Position numbers and translations under genes: made by a program. The notes beneath the pieces are model-generated. The model saw nothing but the letters and a program-made list of their open reading frames with translations, was not told the origin of the DNA and made no database searches. A stretch of 64,000 nucleotides of DNA from Paenibacillus nasutitermitis (lineage in GTDB: Bacteria > Bacillota > Bacilli > Paenibacillales > Paenibacillaceae), in NCBI RefSeq assembly GCF_014641075.1, contig NZ_BMHP01000006.1, positions 214,422 through 278,421 on the forward strand, read 5' to 3'. Positions 51,662-61,293 of this stretch are shown piece after piece. How positions within the stretch are numbered: position 1 is the stretch's first letter; each line of letters starts with the position of its first letter.

Positions 51662-52222
51662 ATGATTATTCGCCCATCCGTACCGGAAGATGCCGGGACG
51701 GTCATTCCGCTGCTTTACAGCGCCATCGGCAGCATTGCATTTCTGCTGACAGGGACAAGCGAACCGGAAACAGCGCTCAGCGCTATGAAGGAATGGTATC
51801 AACGGAGCGGCAACCGGCTGAGCTATGCAAATGTGCTGGTGGCCGAGAATGAAGGAAAACCGGTAGGGGCAGCATTATTTTACCATGGGAGCCAAATCGC
51901 GGAGCTGGACAGGCCGCTGCTGGAACGGCTGGCCGCCAAAAACGGCTCGGCTCCATCCAGCTTCCCGGTGGAAGCCAAGAAGAATGAATTTTATCTGGAT
52001 TCGCTGGCGGTCAGTCCCGAATGCCAGGGCAGGGGAATCGGCAGCCTCTTGATGAAGGCGTTCGAAGCTGAAGGAAAACGCCGCGGTTACGAACGTGTCG
52101 CGCTAATCGTCAGTTCCGATAAGCCCCGTGCCAAAAAGCTGTATTCCGATCAAGGATACGCAGTGGACGAACAGCTTGAAATTGCCGGCGCCTCTTACGA
52201 TCATATGGTGAAACAGCTCTGA
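51662..52222 (+). CDS. GNAT-family N-acetyltransferase
   Basis: This 186-residue protein has the acetyl-CoA motif LDSLAVSPECQGRGIGSLLMKAFE at about residues 118-140 and the C-terminal KKLYSDQGYAVDEQ. The substrate is unknown. GGAGGT precedes the ATG. It stands alone between the small acidic gene and the convergent dehydrogenase. Confidence 0.92.
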   Translation: MIIRPSVPEDAGTVIPLLYSAIGSIAFLLTGTSEPETALSAMKEWYQRSGNRLSYANVLVAENEGKPVGAALFYHGSQIAELDRPLLERLAAKNGSAPSSFPVEAKKNEFYLDSLAVSPECQGRGIGSLLMKAFEAEGKRRGYERVALIVSSDKPRAKKLYSDQGYAVDEQLEIAGASYDHMVKQL

Positions 52223-52251
52223 GGCAATTATGAGGCCGCTCTAAACCCAGC

Positions 52252-53280
52252 TTATTGATCAAAACCATTCAAGCTAAGAAGCACCTTCATTTCTTTCCCG
52301 GGAGCCCGATTCAATTTATCGAACCAGAACGCCCCCTCATTAAGCCCGGCAACAGTCAAACGGTCCCCTAGACCGATTTTCTTGGCGGAGATCCATTCCA
52401 GTGCTGTTTGGAAATTACTTTTGGAATAAGCAAAGGAACCAAAGAGTTTTATTTCACGACGCACCACGTCATTAATATCCAGATTAGTATCTGCCTGATG
52501 TAATCCTGTAAATACGACCTTTCCTCCGTTGGATACGGAGGCCACGCACTGCTGACGCGTTATGGCGGAGCCAACCGCATCGATGGCAGCACTAACGCCT
52601 TTGCCGTCCGTTAGATCGCGGATATACGCGTCTACATCCTGCTCGCGCGGATTGACCGTATGCGCACCTAAACCGGCTGCGACTGCCAGACGATCGCCGC
52701 TAAGATCGACCGCTATAACACGTTTCGCCCCCTGGTGCAGAACGGCCTGCAAGGCAAACAAGCCAATAGGCCCCATACCGGTAACCAGCACCGTATCTTC
52801 GGACCCGGCAGCTGTGAGCTCCGCAACTCGCACACCACACGCGACGGGCTCTGTCAACGCGCCATTTTCTAAAGAAACATGGTCTTGAAGCGGATGAACG
52901 AATTCAGCGGGTACCTTGACATACTCGGCATTACTGCCCGGCAATGCTGCGCTTAATAGTTTACGACTAAGGCAGAGAGATTCGACACCCCTAACGCAAT
53001 ACGAACACTTGCCGCACGTAATCAACGGATTGGCAGTTACCCGCATACCTTCGCGAAGCCCGAGGGACTGACCCCCAGTTTCAACGATCGTGCCGGAAAA
53101 TTCATGTCCGAATATCAGCGGTGGCTTGCGCAGCGCATTGTGGCCTAAATACCCGCTGAGCTCGGACCCGCAAATCCCTGAGAAGGCTACCTTAATCAGC
53201 ACTTCACCTGGATCAGGAACCGGCACGGGCACATCCATCATTTCCATTCGTTCAGGCCCTAAATACACGAGTGCTTTCAC
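52252..53280 (-). CDS. Zinc-dependent polyol/alcohol dehydrogenase
   Basis: This 342-residue enzyme of the medium-chain dehydrogenase family starts with GTG behind AGGAGGGG. The catalytic zinc site is CGSELSGYLGHNA and GHEFSG; the structural zinc is bound by Cys in CGKCSYCVRGVESLC. The Rossmann segment is TGMGPIGLFALQ. It resembles galactitol-1-phosphate and sorbitol dehydrogenases. It is the last gene of the cluster from 58844, after the PLP enzyme gene, and probably oxidises a sugar alcohol or beta-hydroxy acid derived from the same substrate. Confidence 0.92.
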   Translation of the reverse strand: MKALVYLGPERMEMMDVPVPVPDPGEVLIKVAFSGICGSELSGYLGHNALRKPPLIFGHEFSGTIVETGGQSLGLREGMRVTANPLITCGKCSYCVRGVESLCLSRKLLSAALPGSNAEYVKVPAEFVHPLQDHVSLENGALTEPVACGVRVAELTAAGSEDTVLVTGMGPIGLFALQAVLHQGAKRVIAVDLSGDRLAVAAGLGAHTVNPREQDVDAYIRDLTDGKGVSAAIDAVGSAITRQQCVASVSNGGKVVFTGLHQADTNLDINDVVRREIKLFGSFAYSKSNFQTALEWISAKKIGLGDRLTVAGLNEGAFWFDKLNRAPGKEMKVLLSLNGFDQ

Positions 53281-53335
53281 TTCTATACCACCCCTCCTGT
53301 TATTTCAAAAAGTCTCTTATCGCCGAGCGGCAGGA

Positions 53336-54436
53336 CTATTTCACTTTGCCTCTCGCAGCAATTGTCCAAACCTCCTGTACATGACCGTTTTCGGCGATAT
53401 ATAACTCATCCAACATATTAACAACGGCACAGCAATGCACCGGAATGATCGCAAGCTTATCTCCAACCTTTAGCCCTTGTTCTGACGGCGGCAAAGTTAG
53501 AACGCCATGCTCCTCATTAAACCAGGCTACTGTAACCTCCGGATGACCGACAACATATCCTCTTCCCGTACCGATAACGGAATCCTCGCCATCCATAGTG
53601 AACACCTTTGTTCCCGCATCGATAACTGCCCGATCGGGCGCAGGCCGGCTAATGACTGTAGCCAGCACGGTTAGAGCGCACTGCTCGATGTCCAATGCTT
53701 GGGTCTTCACCTGTGTTAAATCCCCGAACACATACGTGCCAGGGCGAATTTCCGTAATGCCATTCATGGAGGAGGCAAAGCGGCTAACCGGTGTTGATCC
53801 TGCGCTAATCGTTGCAATAGCAAACCCCAAGCGGCGGAGTACATCTGCGGAATGGGAGGCGATAGCCGCTTCTTGTGCTGCTACTTCCTTCCGCTGCCCG
53901 TCGCTCGTTGCATCATAGGAATGACCTGCGAATACCAGTACACCCGTTATGCGAATTCCTTTCAGCGGGATCAATGATCGTGCTAATCGTTCCAATTCAT
54001 CCCCTGGCTGTACACCGACTCGGCCATAGCCCGGATCAATTTCGATCCAAACGTTGATGACGATGCCCGCATGTAAGGCAGCTTCAGATATACCCCGCGC
54101 CACCTCGTAGCTATCGCAGGCAACTGCAAGCTCCACTCTTCTGGCAAGCCGTACTAATCGTTCCAGCTTCGCGCTTCCGACGACGGGGTAAGCAATGACG
54201 ATGTTGCGAATGCCGCCATCCGCCATGACCTCCGCTTCTCCGATCTTCGCTACGGTCACGCCGACCGCACCCGCTTCGATTTGCAACCGGGCGATTTGCG
54301 GGGTCTTATGTGTCTTGGCATGGGGTCGAATAGCAACACCTGCCTCGTCGGCAACCCTCTGGTAACGGTTAATATTGTCCAGCATTTTAGCTCGATCGAC
54401 TACAATACATGGTGTATCCAGGTCATATTGGTTCAT
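53336..54436 (-). CDS. DSD1-type PLP enzyme (D-serine dehydratase / D-threonine aldolase-like)
   Basis: This protein has 366 residues from the ATG at 54436, with GGGGGC upstream; the Met 15 bases earlier sits too near its site. It is a fold-III PLP enzyme: the PLP Lys lies in IRPHAKTHKTPQ and the C-terminal metal site reads PVHCCAVVN, where His and Cys are the zinc ligands of the DSD1/D-threonine-aldolase group. These enzymes split D-3-hydroxyamino acids by dehydration or retro-aldol cleavage. RidA is encoded nearby, which suits a dehydratase that releases an enamine. Confidence 0.88.
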   Translation of the reverse strand: MNQYDLDTPCIVVDRAKMLDNINRYQRVADEAGVAIRPHAKTHKTPQIARLQIEAGAVGVTVAKIGEAEVMADGGIRNIVIAYPVVGSAKLERLVRLARRVELAVACDSYEVARGISEAALHAGIVINVWIEIDPGYGRVGVQPGDELERLARSLIPLKGIRITGVLVFAGHSYDATSDGQRKEVAAQEAAIASHSADVLRRLGFAIATISAGSTPVSRFASSMNGITEIRPGTYVFGDLTQVKTQALDIEQCALTVLATVISRPAPDRAVIDAGTKVFTMDGEDSVIGTGRGYVVGHPEVTVAWFNEEHGVLTLPPSEQGLKVGDKLAIIPVHCCAVVNMLDELYIAENGHVQEVWTIAARGKVK

Positions 54437-54460
54437 TTTATACGCCCCCATTCTTCCTCG

Positions 54461-55210
54461 CTATGCCAGTTGACCTCCATCCACAACGATACACTCGCCA
54501 TGGATGAATGCAGCATCGTCCGATGCGAGAAAAGCAAATACCCCCGAGATATCTTGCGGCTTGCCTACACGACGAAGCGGAATATAGTGCTCTATATAAT
54601 GGCTGACGAATTCCGGATCATCGATGGCTTCCGACATCGGTGTCTGGATATAGCCGGGGCATACGGCATTCACGCGTATTCCTGCTGCTCCCAGTTCAAT
54701 CGCCATTGTCTTCGTAAGCAATACGATAGCACCCTTCGATGCGTTGTAATGAGCGTATTTGGCTTCGCCTGCCAGACCATTAGTGGAGGACATGTTAATG
54801 ATAGAGCCGCCGCCCTGCTCCTTCATATGACGGGATACGCGCTGTGCGACATAAAACATGCCGTTCAAATTCACGTCAATCATTCTCCGCCAATTGTCAT
54901 CCTTAATATCAACGAACGGCTCTTCCCAGGCGATGCCTGCATTATTGGCCAGTATATCGATGGCTCCCCGCTCTGCCACGATCCTTCCGACAACGTCATC
55001 GACCTGCTCGGGCCGGGAAACATCCAGAACCTGATGAGATACTGAGTATCCGGAGGCTTGAAGCGTTTCCTCCGCTTTAAGCAGCAACGATTCCTGAATA
55101 TCTGCAAGGATGACATGGGCGCCTTCCGCTGCGAACCGCTCTGCGATCGCATACCCGATTCCTTGCCCTGCACCAGTCACTAGCGCTGCACGATTAACAA
55201 AACGTTGCAT
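54461..55210 (-). CDS. SDR-family oxidoreductase (glucose dehydrogenase/FabG-like)
   Basis: This protein has 249 residues from the ATG at 55210, with GAGGGG six bases upstream; the longer frame overlaps RidA. TGAGQGIGYAIAE, NNAG, Ser in SSTNG and YNASK are the classical SDR features. It ends in CIVVDGGQLA. It follows RidA by ten bases and precedes the PLP enzyme by 24, so it belongs to the same operon. Confidence 0.92.
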   Translation of the reverse strand: MQRFVNRAALVTGAGQGIGYAIAERFAAEGAHVILADIQESLLLKAEETLQASGYSVSHQVLDVSRPEQVDDVVGRIVAERGAIDILANNAGIAWEEPFVDIKDDNWRRMIDVNLNGMFYVAQRVSRHMKEQGGGSIINMSSTNGLAGEAKYAHYNASKGAIVLLTKTMAIELGAAGIRVNAVCPGYIQTPMSEAIDDPEFVSHYIEHYIPLRRVGKPQDISGVFAFLASDDAAFIHGECIVVDGGQLA

Positions 55211-55220
55211 GGCACACCCC

Positions 55221-55595
55221 TCATTCCGTCTTACAAACAATTGCATCGATTTCAACCTTTATTCCGTCTAACCCGGCCTCCACACAAGTCCGGGCAGGAA
55301 GCGGGGAGTTGAAGTAGGTCTGATATACCGCATTAAACCGGTCGAAGTCAGCGAGGCTGGCCAAATAAACACCCACCTTGACGACATCATCCATCGTATA
55401 GCCTCCCGCTTCCACAATAGCTTGGATATTATCCATGGTCAGCTTTGTCTCGGCTTCAATCGTTCCACTCACGATGTTCCCCGCTGCATCAAGCGGCCCT
55501 TGTCCTGATATGAAAACCATGTTTCCCACTGCTACTCCTTGCGAATAAGGCCCACTCCCGATTGACGCATCCTTCGTGTTAACAGCCCTTCTCAT
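55221..55595 (-). CDS. ridA: RidA-family enamine/imine deaminase
   Basis: This 124-residue protein is a RidA/YjgF family member with GPYSQGVAVGNMVFISGQG and the C-terminal LPARTCVEAGLDGIKVEID, which keeps the Arg needed for deaminase activity. RidA hydrolyses reactive 2-aminoacrylate-type enamines to keto acids. GGAGGG precedes the start. Its place between the M20 and SDR genes, upstream of a DSD1-like PLP enzyme, suggests it clears the intermediate made by that enzyme. Confidence 0.94.
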   Translation of the reverse strand: MRRAVNTKDASIGSGPYSQGVAVGNMVFISGQGPLDAAGNIVSGTIEAETKLTMDNIQAIVEAGGYTMDDVVKVGVYLASLADFDRFNAVYQTYFNSPLPARTCVEAGLDGIKVEIDAIVCKTE

Positions 55596-55630
55596 CGTCT
55601 TCCCTCCTGACGAAATCTATTATGGATTCA

Positions 55631-56932
55631 TTAGGTCGACCGCCCGCACCAGCGAAGCATGGAAGTGGCATAAATCTCAACAAGCACAACCAGGCTGTCC
55701 AAGTCTACAAATTCACCCGGTGCATGAGCATTACCACCCGATGGACCCAGAATCAGCGCAGGCGAAGAACCATATTCATTAAATACAAAAGCATCGCAGG
55801 CGTATGGCGCTCCCGTCACTTCGGCCTTCCGCCCCGTTGCCGATTCGATTTCCTCAGCCAGAATGGGAAGAAGCGGAAAGTCCGGCGCAACCGAGCAGCC
55901 TGGCAGAAACCGAATCATCTTATTAAATTCAGGACGTGCAAGTCCTTGCTCATAGCTGCGGCCGCTGAAACGTTCATAACCAAGCAGCAGCTCTTCCCGC
56001 AGTTGATCTTCACTCACGCCAGGGTAACACTCCACCCAGATGTCGACGTGGCATTCAACGGGACCGACATCACATAAAGGCGAGCTAAGATCCCCCGCCT
56101 CCAGACGCGTCACGATAATAGGAAGCTGCTCCTTGCGGTCTGAATACCAGGGCGCAGGTCCTGCCAGATCAGCACGTTCCTGCTCATGCTTCTCCAGAAA
56201 CACGATGAATCGGGCTGCATCATTCGCAGGGTTCTGCATAACCTCCCCGCTGAACGACAGCCCGGTTGTTCCCCGGAAGGTTACACGCCACAGGGCGCCT
56301 CCCCGTGCGGCGGGATATAATGCGAGATTCGTTGGCTCGGGAATGATGACTGCATCAGCAGTTACACCATGGGCACGACCAGCAACCGTACCGTTTGCTC
56401 CGCCAAACTCTTCATCGACGACGGACTCTATCAGCACATCTCCTTGCAGCTTAATGCCAAGTTCCATTAGACATCTCGCTGCCATCATCGAAGCGGCCAG
56501 GCCGCCCTTCATGTCATAGGAACCAAGTCCGAACAGCTTATTGTCTTCAACGAACGGTGAGAAGGGGTCGGTTTCCCAGCCCGGAGCAATAGCTGCTGTG
56601 TCGATATGACTGGAGAAGAGGAGGGATTTCCCCCCTCCTGTTCCTCTCCACTTGGCACTTACATTCGGCCTGTCGCTATAGTCTTTGCCCGGATAATAAG
56701 CAGGATGCTCATGAAAGCCCGGCACTTCTTCAGGGTAGTACAGTTCCGCCTCCAGCCCAAGCTCCTGCATCAATTCGTGCAGTTTCTGCTGGCATTCCTT
56801 CTCTGTCCCGGTAACAACACGGTTAACCGTGTCATATCGAATGAGCGTGGATAACAGGTCCGCCATTCGTCCACGATTCAATTGGATCCAATCCCGGATC
56901 AACACCGGGATATTCCGTTCATTCCCGCTCAT
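55631..56932 (-). CDS. M20-family amidohydrolase (ArgE/DapE type)
   Basis: This protein has 433 residues from the ATG at 56932, which follows AAAGGTG; a longer frame runs into the upstream gene. All di-metal ligands are visible: His in SSHIDT, Asp in LGSYDMKGG, Glu-Glu in VVDEEFGG, Glu in PEPTN and the last His in GNAHAPGE. Members remove acyl or amino-acid groups from N-acyl amino acids. With the GH20-like enzyme upstream it may deacylate a product of glycan or glycopeptide breakdown. Confidence 0.92.
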   Translation of the reverse strand: MSGNERNIPVLIRDWIQLNRGRMADLLSTLIRYDTVNRVVTGTEKECQQKLHELMQELGLEAELYYPEEVPGFHEHPAYYPGKDYSDRPNVSAKWRGTGGGKSLLFSSHIDTAAIAPGWETDPFSPFVEDNKLFGLGSYDMKGGLAASMMAARCLMELGIKLQGDVLIESVVDEEFGGANGTVAGRAHGVTADAVIIPEPTNLALYPAARGGALWRVTFRGTTGLSFSGEVMQNPANDAARFIVFLEKHEQERADLAGPAPWYSDRKEQLPIIVTRLEAGDLSSPLCDVGPVECHVDIWVECYPGVSEDQLREELLLGYERFSGRSYEQGLARPEFNKMIRFLPGCSVAPDFPLLPILAEEIESATGRKAEVTGAPYACDAFVFNEYGSSPALILGPSGGNAHAPGEFVDLDSLVVLVEIYATSMLRWCGRST

Positions 56933-56963
56933 CTCTATCACCTTTCCTTCCAAGCTGATGCCA

Positions 56964-58844
56964 TTACTGCGAAATCCGGCTTGGTGTCGGCATATGCTTA
57001 TAGAGGTAACAATCGACAAGGCCTTCCTGCCCTTGGAACAGGAGCCGCTTCTCTTCAAGTTCCTCCAAACGATCCACGTTGCCTGCAAGGTACGACGAAA
57101 TCCGTTCAATGGCCGTATTAAGGCTCATGAACAGCCCGCCATAACGCAAATCAATTATGTCCCAACCGAATGGTTTGTTCACGACATGCCAACGCTCCAT
57201 ATGATAGGCGCGGAGCTTCTCTACCCTGGTGCGGATTTCTGGAAGGGTCTCTTGGGCAATTCGTGCTAATTCCTGCTTATCCCCGCCCAAGTATGCATCC
57301 GTAATCCGAATCCCTATGTCTGCTTTCAGGATCAGCACATTACAAAGACGTTCCAGCACTTCAAATACGAAACCGTATTCGCCGTTACGGGTGGCGAATA
57401 GAGCCATCTGCTTCTGAAGCTCGGTATAATGCCCTGCCATGTCAAGTCCGCGCAAATTTTCGTCGAACAAACCCATCATCACATTCTGCCAGAGCATATA
57501 GCGGGAGGGGTTATACGTCTCGTGATTCATCGGTTGAATACCAGGAGGCTCGTCCACGTTCTTAATCGCCATGAAGTCTTCCATCCGCCCGCCCGTACAA
57601 TATTGGAAACGGCGGCTTAACTTGTCCTCATCCAATTCAAGCGCATAGCCATGCTCCGCATATAATTGAAGTCCGAGCAATGCGGAGAACCAATCACATT
57701 CCGTGCCATCGTCTCCCCAAAGCGTTACAAATACCTCCCGCACGCCTTCGCGCTTGCACACATTCAGAGCCGCATTAGTCGAATCGAACGTTGCTCCGTA
57801 GTTCAAGACAAAACCCTTCCAGTTCCATATTCCTCCCGCGAAGATCGGTGTGGAACCGAAGGTCTTGTGAGTACGGACAAAATCCGTGTAGAACCCTTCG
57901 TCATAATGATAATAGTCCCAATAAACAAACTGAATGTTCTTCGGCATTCCCGCGATAACTTCATCAGAAATAACAATATTCCTATCATAATATTCGCCTG
58001 ACGGTGAGCTTCCACGGAAATACATATCACTCCACATCATGGGAACCAAGTCAAGCGACTCGACGATCTCCATCACTTTCTTGAGGTGAATGTTCATAAT
58101 ATCCGCTTTGGATTGCAGTCCGTTCTGGACTAAATATTCACCAAGTCCCAATTTCCAGGCTTCGTCCATCCCGATATGAATACGCTTCGAACGGACCGGA
58201 GCTGAAGCAGCAACCAGCATCTGCTCGATGAACTCATAGGTGCGGTCATAACCGACCAGCATCGTCTCATGATCATCGCGAAGATCTGCGAATGCTTTCC
58301 ATTTCAGCACATCGGCCAGATGGCCCAGCGTCTGGATACAAGGGATCATCTCAATGCCGAATTGATCGGCGTAATCGTCCATCTCTCTGATCTCATCCTG
58401 GGAGTAACGGCCTCTCATATAGCCGAAGTACGGCTGCTCTTTCACGTCGAAGCTATCCTCGGTATACAGCATAATCATATCCAGGCCCATCAGTGCCATT
58501 TTCCGCAAAAACGCTTTAATCGAGTCCGTGCGAATGACAGCGCCTCCTTGGGAGACGTCGAACATCGGCCCATTCATATCGAATTGAGGCTCTTCCTCAA
58601 TGAGAAACGTACTGCTCTCCCGCAGCGCTTCAACAAGCAAGCCAATTGCCCGGAAGAAATGGATTTTTCTTTGATAGGCAATACGCAGACTGTCACCCTC
58701 CGCTTCAACGATAATCCGATTGATAGAATGGTTCACAACCTCGACCACCCGACCTTCGGAAGAAAGCTCAATGCCTGCTTCAGCCGCTAATAATTGTAAT
58801 CCATCTTTTAAACCGTCCAGATCACCCATAAAGTTTAATTTCAT
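56964..58844 (-). CDS. GH20-like beta-hexosaminidase
   Basis: This 626-residue glycosidase has an N-terminal alpha/beta domain (to about 95), a TIM barrel and a helical C-terminal part. The barrel has FLRKMALMGLDMIMLYTED and the catalytic pair Asp-Glu in RIHIGMDEAWKLG, as in GH20 enzymes, where the Glu is the acid and substrate assistance comes from the N-acetyl group. Other barrel features are MMWSDMYFRG and VTLWGDDGTE. No signal peptide is present, so imported amino-sugar oligosaccharides are the likely substrate. AGGAGG precedes the start. It heads the operon and diverges from IclR. Confidence 0.9.
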   Translation of the reverse strand: MKLNFMGDLDGLKDGLQLLAAEAGIELSSEGRVVEVVNHSINRIIVEAEGDSLRIAYQRKIHFFRAIGLLVEALRESSTFLIEEEPQFDMNGPMFDVSQGGAVIRTDSIKAFLRKMALMGLDMIMLYTEDSFDVKEQPYFGYMRGRYSQDEIREMDDYADQFGIEMIPCIQTLGHLADVLKWKAFADLRDDHETMLVGYDRTYEFIEQMLVAASAPVRSKRIHIGMDEAWKLGLGEYLVQNGLQSKADIMNIHLKKVMEIVESLDLVPMMWSDMYFRGSSPSGEYYDRNIVISDEVIAGMPKNIQFVYWDYYHYDEGFYTDFVRTHKTFGSTPIFAGGIWNWKGFVLNYGATFDSTNAALNVCKREGVREVFVTLWGDDGTECDWFSALLGLQLYAEHGYALELDEDKLSRRFQYCTGGRMEDFMAIKNVDEPPGIQPMNHETYNPSRYMLWQNVMMGLFDENLRGLDMAGHYTELQKQMALFATRNGEYGFVFEVLERLCNVLILKADIGIRITDAYLGGDKQELARIAQETLPEIRTRVEKLRAYHMERWHVVNKPFGWDIIDLRYGGLFMSLNTAIERISSYLAGNVDRLEELEEKRLLFQGQEGLVDCYLYKHMPTPSRISQ

Positions 58845-58878
58845 TTCTGAAGAACCTCCTTTTTCAACTGAAAGAAAA

Positions 58879-58961
58879 ATGATTTAATATAATGAATATT
58901 ATAGCATAAAATTTTCCCTAGAGCTGTAGAAAATAAAACTATTTTGTTTAAATTAAATCAT
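58879..58961. promoter_or_regulatory. Inverted repeat between GH20 and IclR genes
   Basis: ATGATTTAAT (58879-58888) and ATTAAATCAT (58952-58961) are a perfect ten-base inverted repeat in the divergent promoter region. A further GTTTAATGAA-like element lies near 58998. They are candidate IclR operator parts. Confidence 0.35.
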
Positions 58962-59048
58962 AAATGCTGCAAATATTGCGATTTTTCGAAGAATATGGTT
59001 TAATGAATCTATTGATCGATTTTCAGTATATCGAAAAGGTGTGGCAAT

Positions 59049-59813
59049 ATGAAAAAACAATACAGTGTACCTGCCTTAGAGAAAGGCATGGCCATTATTG
59101 AGATGCTAGCCAGCTCCAAGGACCCGCTCGGCGTTACCGATATCTATGAACAAAATGGACTGCCCAAATCCTCGATTTTCACGATCTTGAGCGCACTGGA
59201 GGACCTGGGCTACGTCATGAAGACGGAGGAGGGAAAATACCAGCTAACCTTGAAGCTGTACAACGTCGGATTGGAGAGACTATCCAAGCTCGATATTCGT
59301 CAAGCGGCACAGCCGGAAATGGAATGGATCGCAGCGAACATGAAGTTCACCGTGCATCTTGCCATTCTGGAAAACGACAGGGCCCTCTATATCGATAAAG
59401 TTAACGGCCCCGGGTTCGTCCAGTTCTCTACTCATATCGGGCAAACCCAGATGCTTCACAACTCCGGCGTCGGCAAAGCGCTTGCGGCCTACCTAACGGA
59501 TGAACAGTTAACCCATGCGATCGAGAGGCATGGAATGCCCAAGACCACGGATCATACGATGACCTCGCTGGAAGACTTCAAGTTATTCCTCGCCAGCGTG
59601 CGTGAGACCGGTTATGCCATCGAGGACGAGGAAGGCGAAGTCGGCATTCGCTGCATTGCCGTTCCGATCTTCAATCACAAAGGAAAGACCATCGGCGCTC
59701 TTGGCATTACCGCTTTAAGAAATGAGCTGCCCAGCATTTCCTTCCATGACTTCGGCAATTTACTTAAGGATAAGGCATTAACCGTTTCCCGGAAGCTGGG
59801 CTTCAATAGTTAA
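59049..59813 (+). CDS. IclR-family transcriptional regulator
   Basis: This 254-residue regulator has an N-terminal winged helix (VPALEKGMAIIEMLAS, GLPKSSIFTILSALEDLGYV) and the IclR effector domain, with DKVNGPGFVQFSTHIGQTQ, SGVGKALAAYL and GIRCIAVPIFNHKGKTIGALGIT. It diverges from the GH20-headed operon and converges with the DMFase-like gene, so it probably controls both arms of the surrounding island. AAGGTG lies upstream. Confidence 0.94.
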   Translation: MKKQYSVPALEKGMAIIEMLASSKDPLGVTDIYEQNGLPKSSIFTILSALEDLGYVMKTEEGKYQLTLKLYNVGLERLSKLDIRQAAQPEMEWIAANMKFTVHLAILENDRALYIDKVNGPGFVQFSTHIGQTQMLHNSGVGKALAAYLTDEQLTHAIERHGMPKTTDHTMTSLEDFKLFLASVRETGYAIEDEEGEVGIRCIAVPIFNHKGKTIGALGITALRNELPSISFHDFGNLLKDKALTVSRKLGFNS

Positions 59814-59852
59814 AGATAAGCGGGCCTCTTTTTTTTCAGAGCCCGCTTATCT
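59814..59852. terminator. Bidirectional terminator between iclR and DMFase-like gene
   Basis: AGATAAGCGGGC and GCCCGCTTATCT pair perfectly, extended by CTCT/AGAG around a T-rich loop. It lies between the stops of two convergent genes. Confidence 0.75.
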
Positions 59853-59859
59853 CGCTTTA

Positions 59860-61278
59860 TCATCCTAAGCGACTGGGTTCCAGACACTTCGCAAGCAAGT
59901 TTCGGGTAATCACCTGCACCCTGGAATCAACCCCCTGCGGCCGACCAAATGTCCCCATTGCAGGAATATGTCCGGGAGGGCTGCTTAATCCGTTAGCCCA
60001 CCAGATTGTTCCTGCATTAAAGACCCAATTGCCCAGCGATCCAGGATAGATAACAGCGCCATGCCTGCCATGTTCCGGGTTTGGACGATCATCATCAGAC
60101 TGCGCAGTTCCAACCAAATGATTCGCAGCTACGACCTCCAGGCCTTCAATATCCTTGAACGGGGCTCCATGGTATTCCCAACCGATCAATCCTGAAATGG
60201 AATCCCCCTGCCTCATCCCCGTCCCCTCGAATAACCAATGCTCCGGCTTCGTAACCGTCCAATCCCCATAACCCGGGCCGAAGGAGGATGAGCCCATCAG
60301 CTCATGCTCATCCATAAAGCGCTTGTGCCGTGCAAAGGAACGAAACGTTCCGCCTGCTCCCCCGTAAGTCACGATCTCGTGATACAGAGCATTGCCGGAC
60401 AAGAACAACAAGCTGACTCCCGCATCTCTCATCGCTGTGGCATTGTCATACATTTGTCTCGTCCAATACTCATCATGCCCGACAGATAAGAATACACGGC
60501 AATTGTCCGCCAACGCTGAATCCCCATGCAGATCCAGATTCGAGCAGTAAGCCACATCATAACCTTCGCTCTCCAAAAAATAGGTCAGCGGATATTCCCA
60601 TAATAGAAATTCACCCGAACCACATGACAGCGGAGCCTCCATAATCTGGCTGTACTTGGAGTACGGACGCTCGAAGCTGACTCTTACGTTCGTTCCCTGA
60701 TACCACAAATAGGGCGTTCCATCATCATAAAGCGAATTAACGCCAGGCCATTTGTTGTAGGACTGCCAGGTCAGGTCGCTGACCTGCACGACGATATCAG
60801 CAGGGCCGCGCCTCTTCACAACGAAGATGATATAGCTTTGCGCAGGCTGCGGTTCTTCCCTTGACAGCTTGGCCAAATAAACGCCGCTAGGCCAATCTTC
60901 AGGTATAACGAGAGATGCCCCCTTCTCCCAGTTGCATTCCCTTAATCGTTCAATCGTCTCCATGGGAACAGCCTGAACAGTGCCATCCAGAGGGCCGATC
61001 TGCCGGTAATGCCGGCCGCCTTTTCCCCCGTAATAACCCATTCGATAAATATCAATGGTATAGGCACCCGCAGGATTCATGCTTATCTTGAAATCGATCT
61101 GCTCGCCCGGATAGACACTCGTAGCTGAAGCAAAACCTTCAATAGCAGGAGAACGGAGACCTCTCGTAAGGGGTAATCCCATTGTCGATTCCGGATACTC
61201 GTATATATAGCGTGTAATCTGCCAATCCAACGTGCCGTTAAGCTTATTCTCCTCAGCAATTGCGTTAGTCATCAGCAT
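59860..61278 (-). CDS. N,N-dimethylformamidase large-subunit-like protein
   Basis: This 472-residue protein matches the N,N-dimethylformamidase beta-subunit C-terminal family. An N-terminal beta-sandwich (AIEGFASATSVYPGEQIDFKIS, YTIDIYRMGYYGGKGGRHY) is followed by a domain with VFLSVGHDEYWTRQMYDNA, YDVAYCSNLDLH, and a C-terminal VFNAGTIWWANGL. Enzymes of the family hydrolyse amides with an iron site; the real substrate here is likely another amide or nitrogen-bearing sugar. It has no signal peptide. It follows the solute-binding lipoprotein by 15 bases. Confidence 0.85.
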   Translation of the reverse strand: MLMTNAIAEENKLNGTLDWQITRYIYEYPESTMGLPLTRGLRSPAIEGFASATSVYPGEQIDFKISMNPAGAYTIDIYRMGYYGGKGGRHYRQIGPLDGTVQAVPMETIERLRECNWEKGASLVIPEDWPSGVYLAKLSREEPQPAQSYIIFVVKRRGPADIVVQVSDLTWQSYNKWPGVNSLYDDGTPYLWYQGTNVRVSFERPYSKYSQIMEAPLSCGSGEFLLWEYPLTYFLESEGYDVAYCSNLDLHGDSALADNCRVFLSVGHDEYWTRQMYDNATAMRDAGVSLLFLSGNALYHEIVTYGGAGGTFRSFARHKRFMDEHELMGSSSFGPGYGDWTVTKPEHWLFEGTGMRQGDSISGLIGWEYHGAPFKDIEGLEVVAANHLVGTAQSDDDRPNPEHGRHGAVIYPGSLGNWVFNAGTIWWANGLSSPPGHIPAMGTFGRPQGVDSRVQVITRNLLAKCLEPSRLG

Positions 61279-61293
61279 TCCTCCAGAGACTCC

